Positions 37,149-46,214 of a DNA stretch of 64,000 nt are shown one piece after another (the stretch's first letter is position 1; each line of letters starts with the position of its first letter). A program made the position numbers and the translations under genes. The notes below the pieces were generated by a model. That model was given only the letters and a program-made list of their open reading frames with translations. It was not told the origin of the DNA and did not search any database. The stretch comes from Pigoraptor vietnamica (taxonomy: Eukaryota > Opisthokonta > Filasterea): contig CALSCQ010001046.1 in NCBI GenBank assembly GCA_943704525.1, forward strand, positions 30,446-94,445. The letters run 5' to 3'.

Positions 37149-39151
37149 ATGAAGCTCGCGATCGCTGTTATCGCCGCCTGCATGGCCATGGCTGTTGCCA
37201 CGCCCGCCCTCCACTCGTACGAGGCCATCGCCGACCACATCAACTCGCTCGGATGCCTCGTGGAAGGCCGGTCACAACCCTCGCTTTGCGGGCCAGAACT
37301 TCTACAATGTCCGCAAGCTTCTCGGTGCCCTCAAGGTATTGGAATTGAGTTTTAACTGCATCTGCGGTTTTTCTTTCGAAAACCCGCAAACCATCGCAGT
37401 TATCGCTGGATCGCCTGCTTACTGCATTTTGTTCACGCACGTTGCAGACGCCCGAGGAGTACAAGCTCCCCAAGGCTGACATCCAGATTGCCGCGAGCAT
37501 CCCCGACTCGTTCGATGCGCGCACGCAGTGGCCCAACTGCAAGACGATCTCGATGATCCGCGACCAGGGTGCCTGCGGCTCGTGCTGGGCGTGAGTGTCC
37601 GCGCTGTGTTTTTGCTCGTACTATCGCGGCGGTCGTGCGTTGGATTTTCCCGTGGCATTTGTCGCTGTGTAGCTCACGATCGTTTCTTTTGCTTTGCGAC
37701 AGCTTCGGTGCCGTTGAGGCCATTTCGGACCGCATCTGCATTGCCTCGAACGGTGCCAAGCAGCCTGTTATCAGCGCTGTGGGTTGGGCGTCTGCTGGTT
37801 GTTCGCATGTGTGGTGCTGTGTGTCTGTGTGTGCGTGTGTGTGCGCATATGCGCGAATGCTCATGCTCGTTGGCTTTGCGATCTGTAGGAGAACCTCGTT
37901 TCGTGCTGCGGCCTCACGTGCGGCATGGGCTGCAACGGTGGCTACCCCGAGGGTGCCTGGTGGGTGGCTTGTTGAGCGCTGCATCTTTTTCCCGTGTCTT
38001 CTTTGTTGCGCGCCTTTTCCCCTTTGCCGACACATTCGGATCTTTTTTTCGCAGGTCGTACTGGAAGAACACTGGCCTCGTCACTGGCGGCCTCTACAAC
38101 ACGACGGACACGTGCCAGCCCTACACGATTGCCTCGTGCGAGCACCACGTGACTGGTCCCCTCCCCCCTTGCGACGGCGAGGAGGCTTCGACGCCCAAGT
38201 GCGTCAAGACGTGCGAGTCTGGCTACCCCGGTGAGTTGCTGGAATGTGGCCAGTGCGTGCTGCTGTTCTGTCGAATGTGTGCTTAGCTTTGTTTTGACAA
38301 CGTGGTATGTGACTGACTCTGCGCAATTCCGCTTTTCAGTCTCGTACTCGAGCGACATGTACAAGGGCGCCTCGTCGTACTCGGTTGGCAGCAGCGATGC
38401 CGAGATCCAGACGGAGATCATGACGAACGGCCCCGTCGAGGGTGGTGAGTATTCCCTGTCCGCAGAAACATCAGCGCAAAGCGTTGTTAGTGCTTTCCTA
38501 ACGCGCGTCACACAACAGCCTTCACCGTGTACGAGGACTTTGTCACGTACAAGAGCGGTGTCTACAAGCACACGACGGGCTCTGAGCTCGGCGGCCATGC
38601 CATCCGCATCCTCGGTATGTTCCTCTGTGCCCTCTCTTGGCTTGTTCGCGTTGCAGTTGTTATCGCTTACGTTTGTGCCTCGTCTTTGCCTCTGTTTTCA
38701 GGCTGGGGCACGGAGAACGGTGTCGGTGAGTGTGCCGTTGTTCTAAATTTAGAATATGCTGTGGCCGGATATTCCCCGTTTTGGTAATTTTGCCGAGGCA
38801 TGCTGGGAGGCGCTAAATATGTAACGAAGTTGCGATGCTGTATTTCCTATTTAGGTATACTTAGGCGGAATTTTATGTGCATGTATGGTAATTTTGGTCA
38901 CAACATTTAATTTATGGTAATTCTAACGACAACTGTTACTAAAAATAGCATATTGGCTCGCGAGTAACAGCTGGAACGAGGCTTGGGGCGACAATGGCTA
39001 GTGAGTGTTCGACCCTGCCTTTCAGCGCGCGCTGCTTTGTTTCTTTGACCGTGTGTGCCAATTCTTCTCCTTTTTTGCGTGCAGCTTCAAGATTGCCCGT
39101 GGCGACTGCGGCATCAACGACGGCGTCGTTGCCGGCCTCGCCAAGGTCTAA
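37149..39151 (+). CDS. Cathepsin B-like cysteine protease, 10 exons, with a propeptide frameshift
   Basis: Lysosomal or secreted papain-family protease. Exons: 37149 to about 37338, 37448-37590, 37703-37778, 37889-37959, 38055-38230, 38340-38444, 38519-38614, 38702-38725, 38949-39000, 39085-39151 (TAA). Signal peptide [19 protein letters not shown]. Catalytic Cys in QGACGSCWA (exon 2), His in GGHAIRILG (exon 7), Asn in SNSWNEAWG (exon 9). The cathepsin B occluding loop with its HH pair is present (ASCEHHVTG). In exon 1 the propeptide changes frame near 37251: NSL reads on into GCLVEG, while the expected [13 protein letters not shown] lies one frame over. This is one indel, either decay or error. 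All other junctions are GT-AG and in phase. Confidence 0.85.
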
Positions 39152-39279
39152 GGCGCTCCCTCGCCCTCGCGCGGCGGTGTCTCTGGTCGCCCTGGCACTC
39201 TGCGACGCTCCTGTGCGCGTGCGCTCGTCGTGCGTCCGACCCTCTCGGACAACTAAAGACGTGTTGCACTCGCATTTCG

Positions 39280-40130
39280 CTGCCTTTGAGCGTGCGTTCG
39301 CCCTGGAGCGTCACGTATTTGCCACTGACTCGGAACATGCGTTCGCACTGGAGCGTCACTTACTTGCCACTGACTGAACATGCGTTCGCACCGGAGCGTC
39401 ATGAACATGCGTTCGCACTGGGAGCGTCACGTATCTGCCACCTACTGGACGTGCGTTCGCACTGGAGCGTCACTTACTTGCCACTGACTGAACATGCGTT
39501 CGCACCGGAGCGTCATGAACATGCGTTCGCACTGGGAGCGTCACGTATCTGCCGCCTACTGAACGTGCGTTCGCACGCGTCACTTACTTGCCACTGACTG
39601 AACATGCGTTCGCACCGGAGCGTCATGAACATGCGTTCGCACCGGAGCGTCGCGTCTGACTGAGCATGCGTTCGCACTGGCCGGCCTCAAAACGCACTGG
39701 AGCGTTTGCCACTGACCGAACATGCGTTTTCGCACTGGAGCGTCGCGTCTGACTGAACATGCGTTCGCACTGGAGCGTCGCGTATTTGCCTGACCGAACA
39801 TGCGCTTTCGCACTGGAGCGTCACGGAGCGTCACGTCTGACTGCGTCACGGAGCGTCACGTCTGACTGAACATGCGCTTTCGCACTGGAGCGTCGCGTCT
39901 GACTGAACATGCGTTCGCACTGGAGCGTCGCGTATTTGCCACTGACCGAACATGCGCTTTCGCACTGGAGCGTCGCGTCTGACTGAACATGTGTTCGCAC
40001 TGGAGCGTCGCGTATTTGCCACTGACCGAACATGCGCTTTCGCACTGGAGCGTCACGTCTGACTGAACATGCGTTCGCACTGGAGCGTCGCGTATTTGCC
40101 ACTGACTGAACATGCGCTTTCGCACTGGCC
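39280..40130. repeat. Minisatellite built of GCGTTCGCACTGGAGCGTC units
   Basis: At least 18 imperfect copies of units containing GAACATGCG, TTCGCACTGGAGCGTC and often ACGTATTTGCCACTGACT, period about 40-60 bp, starting 130 bp after the cathepsin B stop. The unit contains GGAGCGTC but not the MITE core. Frames through it are repeat products and rejected. Confidence 0.9.
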
Positions 40131-40592
40131 GGCCTCTAACTGTCGAATGGCGACACCAGTGAGGTCAGGCGCTCAGTTCCGAGGCAACAAAATGGCAGCC
40201 GATATTCATGCTACAGCCACTCATTGATCGCCACTAGCGAGTCGAGCACACCTGACAGACCGGCAGCCGTGATATTCAACAAAGGGCCAGTATCATATTT
40301 ACAGATTTTTTTTATCTACAATTTCTTACATGAGAGCGTACGTTTTTGCCGGGCGCAAAGAAACAAAGGCGCACTTCTTCAGGGAACATCCGCGAGAGCG
40401 AAAAAAAAAAAAAAAAAAAATACACGCCAAGAAAGAAAAAAAAGATGCGATCGTCCCAAAAAAAAAATGCACGCAAATGCCAATGCGTTGACGACATACG
40501 CGATACGGAATTCGCACGTCAAGCGTGTTGTGCGAGGAAAAGGAGCGGGCACCAGGCCCCTCCCTCCCTCAATCCCTCCCTCCCTTTGTCCT
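40131..40592. other. 3' flank of the PDCD4-like gene with A-tracts
   Basis: No gene. Poly-A runs near 40400-40468, on the plus strand, correspond to poly-T on the strand of the PDCD4-like gene. Confidence 0.4.
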
Positions 40593-41757
40593 TCACACGT
40601 ACTTGAAGCGCCCGCCGTCGCCCTCGCTGACGTAGCGCTTGCGGTTGCGGGGGACGCCTCCCTCGGCGAGGGCCGCCTTTGGGACGGCGCCGCTCTCGAC
40701 GGCGGCGCGCAAAAACTGCGCGAAAATGGCCCGGGCGTTGGGGACGTCGAGGGAAATGTCGTCGAGCGACGCCGCGACGCGCTCGATGCCCGTGCGGACC
40801 TGCGCGGCCGTGACGAGGTTGCTGGCGGCGAGGCAGCGCAAGAGGTCGGCGACGTGGGCGCGCTCCCGCTCGCCGCCCTCGATGGCGACGACGAGCGCCT
40901 CGTAGACGACCTCGTGGTGGAAGTGGGGGACGTCCAGCTCGCGCACGCAGCGCTCGGCCTCGGCGAGGTCGTCCGAGTGGATGTACTCCTTCACGAGCAT
41001 GACAATCTTCTTGCGGAGCAGGCGCACGGGACGGCGGCCGCCGCCCTGGCCCCACACAGAGTCGAGGCGCACGAGCCCGTGCTTCATGTGCAGCAGGACC
41101 TCGGCCGTGCGGATCGCCTCGCGCGCGCCCGCCAGGAAAGAGTCGGCGTTGGCCAGCTGCACCGAGAGGAACGACGGCGGCAGGCAGTCGTCCGCCACCG
41201 CACGCGCAATGAACCGCGCCAGCAGCTGCGGCGCGTCCGGCGTGTCCAGCCTCGCGTCGTCGACCGTGTCGAGCAGGCGCTCAAAGGCTGATGATGAAAG
41301 GGCGCCGTGAGCAGGGGGTACTGTTTGAATAATGAAACATCGCACACACACACACTCTCTCTCGAAGCCTCACCCTTGCCAATCTCCTCGAACGTGACGT
41401 AGTTGGAAGCCGCCAGCTCCGCGAGCAAGAGCGAGACGAGCTCCCTCTCCGGGTCGTGGCGCTCGTAGGCCATCTCGACGGCCCTGACCACGACGTCCGT
41501 GGGAATGCAGTAGACGGCGCCGAGCTCGCGGAGGTAGCCGGAAACCTCAGAGCCGACGCCGTTCTCAAAGTACTCCAGGATGCAGCTGCGTATCATCGCC
41601 TCGGCCCTCTCTGCGGGGACGGTCGGCCTGATCTCCTCGAGCTCGTACGGCTCGTACTCGTCCGGGTCGTAGTTGGGGTCGTGCTGGTCCAGCGTCTCGA
41701 CCGCGCCGCGCAGCTCGTCGCCCGGCTTGCCCCACACGCCCTTGCCCCCAGCGCCGC
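40593..41757 (-). CDS. PDCD4-like protein with two MA3 domains (5' exon not found)
   Basis: Exons 41757-41374 and 41287-40593, joined by a GT-AG intron in phase. MA3 domains are HEAT-like repeats that bind eIF4A and block translation initiation. The first MA3 spans the IRSCILEYFENGVGSEVSGYL region to ARFIARAVADDCLPP; the second starts at VRLLRKKIVMLVKEYIHSDD and ends at FAQFLRAAVESGAV. The acidic YDPDEYEPYELEE segment before MA3-1 resembles PDCD4. The 5' end follows an acceptor at 41758, so the start lies in an upstream exon; MLRISGHE with a GTAACA donor near 41.83 kb is only a candidate. The C-terminus is KRYVSEGDGGRFKYV. Confidence 0.8.
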
Positions 41758-42275
41758 CTGCGCAGTTTTGAGACAGTTAGGCGACTCGCGTGCAAGACTT
41801 GCAGACATGCTAACATCATGTTACCTCATGACCGGATATACGTAACATGCCCCACGTGACCCGTCCAGGTGTTTCGGACTGTGCTGACCCATTCTGGCCG
41901 GGCACTTGCGGCTGTTGCTCCGGCCTTGTGGCATCTCACTACTGCGGTATTGGCTGTTTGCGTGTTTGGAGTGCTTCACTCTGCATCGTGTATATCTGAG
42001 GTGCGGCTGCTCACGGGTCTGCCGTTTTTTCCTTTGTACGGCGATTTGAAAATTTGTTCCTTTAACGGCGCTGTTCGGCTGCTCACTGACTACCGGCTTG
42101 GTTGTGCGGGCAGTGGTACTCCTGCTAGTGTTTCTAGGCGGCTACGTTTATGCGTTCGTTTTCATGAAAACAATTTCTCAAATAAGATTGGAATTGGCTA
42201 CAACGTCAGTTGCCTGCCAACGTGCGACGCCTTCAGTTAGCCTGCTTCCTAGCATTGAACACAACATTGTTGAAT
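41758..42275. other. Interval upstream of the PDCD4-like gene
   Basis: No supported gene. A 123-codon plus frame at 41869-42240 is open but matches nothing; two GTGCGGCTGCTCAC-like segments recur inside it. Confidence 0.35.
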
Positions 42276-42359
42276 GGTAGGCTGCCCGAGTTGGTCAAAG
42301 GGGGCAGATTCAAGATCGGCTGCGATAACGTTTCGTGGGTTCGAATCCCACACCTACCA
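42276..42359 (+). tRNA. tRNA-Leu (anticodon CAA)
   Basis: 84 nt including the discriminator A. Acceptor GGTAGGC pairs with ACCTACC except for one mismatch at the last pair. T arm GTGGGTTCGAATCCCAC is perfect. Anticodon loop TTCAAGA gives CAA. The long variable arm fits class II tRNA-Leu. One mismatch in the anticodon stem. No intron; CCA not encoded. Confidence 0.85.
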
Positions 42360-42399
42360 TAAAGGGGTTGCGCCCCCTTGCGACGCGTTTATGGTTTTA
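42360..42399 (+). terminator. Shared 3' trailer hairpin
   Basis: AAGGGGTTGCGCCCCCTTGC can form a GGGG/CCCC hairpin, followed by GACGCGTTTA. The identical trailer follows the second tRNA. Confidence 0.4.
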
Positions 42400-42435
42400 A
42401 AAATGTGGTTCCTTGCATTCAACCAGCTGTTGAAT

Positions 42436-42522
42436 GGTAGGTTGCCCGAGCCTGGTCAAAGGGGGCAGACTTAAAATCTGCTGTGTTTTAACACTTCGCG
42501 GGTTCGAATCCCGCACCTACCA
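42436..42522 (+). tRNA. tRNA-Leu (anticodon TAA)
   Basis: 87 nt. Acceptor GGTAGGT/ACCTACC fully paired; T arm GCGGGTTCGAATCCCGC perfect; anticodon loop CTTAAAA gives TAA; long variable arm. Same 5' flank (TTGTTGAAT) and 3' trailer as the first copy, so the pair arose by local duplication, with the anticodon and variable arm diverging. Confidence 0.9.
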
Positions 42523-42707
42523 CGAAGGGGTTGCGCCCCCTTGCGACGCGTTTAGTTTTTGTGAACATGTTTTCTCACTTTACGGAGTGCAAAAAGATAC
42601 GACGACCTCAATAAATCTGATTTGTTCCGAAACACTTAATCGCCATGTGGGCGTATGGCTATAGTTGGTTGTGCTCTTCTCCGCTCGCAAGAAGAAAAAT
42701 AACGAGT

Positions 42708-43633
42708 TCATTTTCGCGGACTGGGCCCATCCTGCAGCGAGCCGTCCGCAGTACAAACCGAGGCAAAGGAACTACCTGTGGTGAGCGATGGCGGATCACA
42801 ACCGTGGCGAGCGGCGGAACGCTCAAGGGCCTTGAATGCCACCTCGCAGTCTCCCGCGTAAAGTACGTCCCTGTAATTCCACGGGCGGTCGAACGTAAAC
42901 TTCTTTGGTTTGCGGGAGACGCTCTCCTTCCAGTTGGCCACCAGCGTTTGCGGGACCGTGTTGTTTATGTAGAGACGGGGGACGTGGCGGCACAGGACGC
43001 GCGGAATGGAGGCAACTGGCTCCGTCGTGAGAGTTGTGCCAGCGATTATCAGAATCGAAGGTTGGCGGTTTCCATCCGCTACGTCATTTTGGAGCTGTTT
43101 CATGTTGATCCTCACTGGCTCACCATAGAGGACAATGCCGTCTGCATCAAACACCGATCCGTGCGGTTGCACAACAAACTCGTCGGGAATGCCGGCGAAC
43201 TTTTCTAGGCCGTCTATGTTTTGCGTATACACGCGGCGGAGCTTGCCCGCAGCGTGCAGTTGTTTCAGGAATTGGTGGGCTGCCGGCAAGCCCTTGCCGG
43301 AGGCTACGATCTGTTCCACCGATTCCCTCATCATCGCCTGAAACTTGGCAAGTGCGTCTGGATGGGTCACCCTGCTGGATCGATTGAACAGAGTGTTGGC
43401 GGTGCATTCGTATCGTTCGGCAAAAGTTTCGTCGTTGTACGCGCCTATTGGCGAGCGAAAATCCGGAATGCCAGCAGAGGTGCTGACTCCCGCCCCGAAC
43501 AGACAACCACCGAGCTTGGCGTGCATTTTGAAATCAGCTCGCATACGCCGTCGAATGTTACCGATAGCAGGCGTTGATGGCGTTCCTTGCGGCGCGTGGC
43601 CCAGAGCGGGGCGTTTTCATTAAACTCAGACAT
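42708..43633 (-). CDS. Sirtuin (Sir2-like NAD-dependent deacylase), frameshifted, no zinc cysteines seen
   Basis: I start the gene at ATG 43633 (MSEFNENAPL); its frame runs to SSVVVCSG and then jumps one frame at a G-run near 43497 to continue AGVSTSAGIPDFRS. Conserved sirtuin motifs: GAGxSxxAGIPDFR (NAD+ pocket), TQNIDGLE, QPHGS with the catalytic His, and GTTL. The CxxC...CxxC zinc module expected after HGS is replaced by a short VFDADGIVLYG. The C-terminus (ALERSAARHG and beyond) reads through a repeat core, suggesting the original stop was lost. Bases 42523-42707 hold no gene. Confidence 0.7.
42779..42829. repeat. Two reversed repeat cores at the sirtuin 3' end
   Basis: GTGGTGAGCGATGGCGGATC, then CCGTGGCGAGCGGCGGAACG and CTC. 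First family member to the right of the cellular block. Confidence 0.6.
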
Positions 43634-43639
43634 CAAGAT

Positions 43640-43909
43640 TAGAGCGTGTGCCCGTAGGAATCCGCCGATCACCAGTCTGGCTTCGACACTCTACCGCTCT
43701 TTGGGCGGGCGGTATACCGGCTGCGTTCTCAACACTGCGCTAGCTTCATCTCGATCACTAAATGCTGTGCGTTTTCAACTTTTCCGCACACCAATTATTT
43801 GCGCAGATTTGCCCCTATCAGACTGCAGACTGTGCGGGGTGGGGGTGGGGGTGGTAGTCCGCATAATTAAACTCGGGACCGTCCTGAACGCAATGTAATC
43901 CGTGGCATC
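43640..43909. other. Intergenic with a degraded repeat
   Basis: TTAGAGCGTGTGCCCGTAGG and GATCACCAG near 43640-43675 are a worn MITE-like copy. The rest has no gene I can support; one G/T-rich run (GGGGTGGGGGTGGGGGTGG) is at about 43838. Confidence 0.45.
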
Positions 43910-43924
43910 AAAAGGAAAAAATGA
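43910..43924 (+). promoter_or_regulatory. A-rich early-promoter-like box
   Basis: AAAGGAAAAAATGAA, about 60 bp upstream of ATG 43982. Confidence 0.5.
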
Positions 43925-43981
43925 ATGTATCAGTACATGAAATGACGTCTCTGTAGCTGCTGTTGATCATTGATCATCAAA

Positions 43982-44981
43982 ATGGAACTGGCCGTTCAGA
44001 TTATTGCCGAGTCACTCGATGTGTACCACGACCATCACGCATTGACCCCGCATGTCGTAAACAGCATCCTTGATCTTGACACAACTGGCAGGGCGATTCT
44101 TGCCTCCGTTGTATTTAACGCGGTTGTTGAATTTCTCCAAGAACACAAACTTGATCGCCCCCCGGGCATAAACGACGAGTCGTTTGGCGTGCCGCCTTTC
44201 AAGCTTGTGACCGTGATCGACATTACTGACAAGACTGAACTTGTTCAATGCGACTATGGCGCTCGTGTGAATGTCGCAATGGCCGACGTTATTGGCAACC
44301 TCACCAAACTCGTCCGCCGGGTGTTTGCGCCCAACCTCGCCCTCTGGAAGTTCCTGGATAGCCACCCGGCAGTCTGCATTGCAGGAGGCGCTGTCCTTGA
44401 CGCCGTGTCAACCGATCGGACTCTTGGTCACGGGGCCGGGGACATTGACTTTTGGGTCAGCACCGCTGGCCTTGGCGAGGAGGCAAGGCCCGCGTTTCTT
44501 CGCAAGCATGTTCGCGATTTTGTCGAGCTGCTGTGTGGGAAGGATCCTACGCGTTCCATAAAGGTTGCGGCGAAGGGTGGGGTGCTCACGTTCACAATCG
44601 AGGGGGTCGATAAGATCGAAGTTTCAGTTGGTGCACATCGATGAGACCCACCAAGATCTTATTCGCGGGTTCGATTTGCCCCCGTGCCAAATCGGAGTCT
44701 CGTCAGGTGGGCTGTTCTGCACCGTGCCGTTCTTGAGAAGCATGAAGACTGGCACGATTGATTGCGCCAATCCTTCGGAAAACCTTCGTAGCCGGCTCAA
44801 CAAGTATGCTGGCAAGGGCTTCAAGATCAATTTCGACATCTTGAACGAGATGCTCCAGCATAATGTACAAAGGACCGACAGTCAATCACCCGCTATTGTT
44901 TTCGACGCCAAGGCGCCGTTTGATCTCGACGAATTCATTGCGTTCCCCCTGAATTCATTCAAGTGCTACCTGATTTCGTGA
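43982..44981 (+). CDS. Pol-beta-type nucleotidyltransferase-fold protein, frameshifted
   Basis: ATG 43982 (MELAVQIIAESLDV). The nucleotidyltransferase fold is suggested by CIAGGAVLDAVS and then GDIDFWV, the usual helix-turn with the metal-binding DxD. The first frame stops at 44644 soon after DKIEV; the next frame (from about 44622) continues with FQLVHIDETHQD and GFDLPPCQIGV, then RLNKYAGKGF, ending at 44981. One extra base around 44620 explains both parts. Together about 330 residues. GGAV...DID followed by FD.PPCQ and R..KY...GF is an arrangement I associate with uncharacterised giant-virus proteins (memory, not searched). Substrate unknown. Confidence 0.55.
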
Positions 44982-45045
44982 AACGGAGCACAGCGCGGAC
45001 GCGTCAAGTCGCCGGCCTGTGGAGGTGGAATTGACAGCGGCATAA

Positions 45046-45207
45046 GAGCGTGTAGGTTAGGGTTAGTCCGCCGATCACCACGATGATGGTTGTGAAAAAG
45101 TCGCTGGGATCCGCCAGCCCGAAGGCATCGCGCCGGCGCCTGAATGCACTTGGTTAATTATTCCTAATACCGGTGGATCCCTGCGGGCCACAAAGCGGGA
45201 CACGCTC
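45046..45207. repeat. MITE-like element
   Basis: TAA, then GAGCGTGTAGG at the left; the right terminus GCGGGACACGCTC overlaps the stop of the RING gene. It contains GGTTAGGGTTAG near the left end. It lies between two convergent genes. Confidence 0.65.
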
Positions 45208-45949
45208 ATAAGTAGACGCGCATGAACTTATGGACAGGGGCTCTGCATTCAGGGCAGCAGATGCGCGTGTGCTCAAACTGAGCAAGTGATTGGGAGCATG
45301 TCACACAAACGCAGTGGCCGCAAGGGTCAGCAGCAACATTCTTCGCTTGAGTGAGGCACACGCCACATCGCCCTACTTGTTGAACAGCCAGATCGCTCAC
45401 GCCATCATCAGCGCCCATTTCGTCAACCTCGCTATCGTCGCCGTCTTCATTTTCTTCACGTTTTTCTTCCTCTTCTTGGAAATAGGCCTGTTCTATTGCT
45501 TGCACTGGCGCTTGCACTGGCGCTTGCACTGGCGTTCTTTCGTCATATCGTTTTGCCAACTTGAACAAGCGGTGCAGCTCGAAAAACCCTATGATAATGT
45601 GTTTGCGTTCTGTCTGCGATAAATTCAAAGCGGCAACAGCCTTGAATTCTCGGTTGAGCTGACCTCGTACGGAATGCATATTGCGCCCAAGAAGTAAGGT
45701 ATCGAGATGTAAGACCATGGCGCGAAGGAGCTTACTTTCTGGACTGTCGGCATCGAAGAATCGAACCGGCGCGTCGTCAACAGTCATCATTATGACGAAC
45801 TCTCGAACGCGAGGTAGCAAATTGCAGATCCTGTCTTGGTGATTTGCAATTGCTTGCTGTCCGAGGGCTTCAATGAAGTCAATTGCCCTGACAACAACAT
45901 CAAGAACAAAGCAGGACTGAAACTGATGTGGTCGAGTGATCTCAGCCAT
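45206..45949 (-). CDS. RING-finger protein (probable E3 ubiquitin ligase), 247 aa
   Basis: A C3HC4 RING fills the C-terminus: CGVCLTQAKN, PCGHCVCVTCS and CCPECRAP, in the order expected for two zinc sites. RINGs of this compact type (as in IAP and viral E3s) recruit E2 enzymes. The N-terminal 160 residues are helical with no known domain. A PVQA triplet repeat and a long Glu/Asp stretch (EEEEKREENEDGDDSE) link the two. A minus-strand A-rich box lies about 75 bp upstream. The stop lies inside a MITE-like terminus. Confidence 0.8.
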   Translation of the reverse strand: MAEITRPHQFQSCFVLDVVVRAIDFIEALGQQAIANHQDRICNLLPRVREFVIMMTVDDAPVRFFDADSPESKLLRAMVLHLDTLLLGRNMHSVRGQLNREFKAVAALNLSQTERKHIIIGFFELHRLFKLAKRYDERTPVQAPVQAPVQAIEQAYFQEEEEKREENEDGDDSEVDEMGADDGVSDLAVQQVGRCGVCLTQAKNVAADPCGHCVCVTCSQSLAQFEHTRICCPECRAPVHKFMRVYL

Positions 45950-46020
45950 TGATGATTACGGTACTGTGACTATGCGCACAAAGCATTGTACTTCACCTTA
46001 GATCAATGTTCCTAAAAAAT

Positions 46021-46034
46021 TCATTTCATTTTTC
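46021..46034 (-). promoter_or_regulatory. A-rich early-promoter-like box (minus strand)
   Basis: Minus strand AAAAATGAAATGA, about 75 bp upstream of the RING gene start. The rest of 45950-46214 has no gene. Confidence 0.45.
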
Positions 46035-46214
46035 TACGAAAATGACTGCAGGTTGCCCGGAAGGGTTAGGTTGAGGTCTCGCAGTCATCATCGACTTTCC
46101 TTCAGTCGGCGTTCAGTGTGCAGATTACACAATAAGTACTTGTGCAATTACGATGATTAGCGCTGGTAGCTTTGCCGTTTTTTTTTTTGAGGCCAGGCCA
46201 CGTCGACATGCTGT

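Noticed and set aside
39114-40125. Frames in the minisatellite after cathepsin B
   Set aside because: Repeat-encoded products without any non-repetitive part.
41869-42240. 123-codon frame upstream of the tRNA genes
   Set aside because: No motif, box or codon pattern supporting it; contains internal short repeats.
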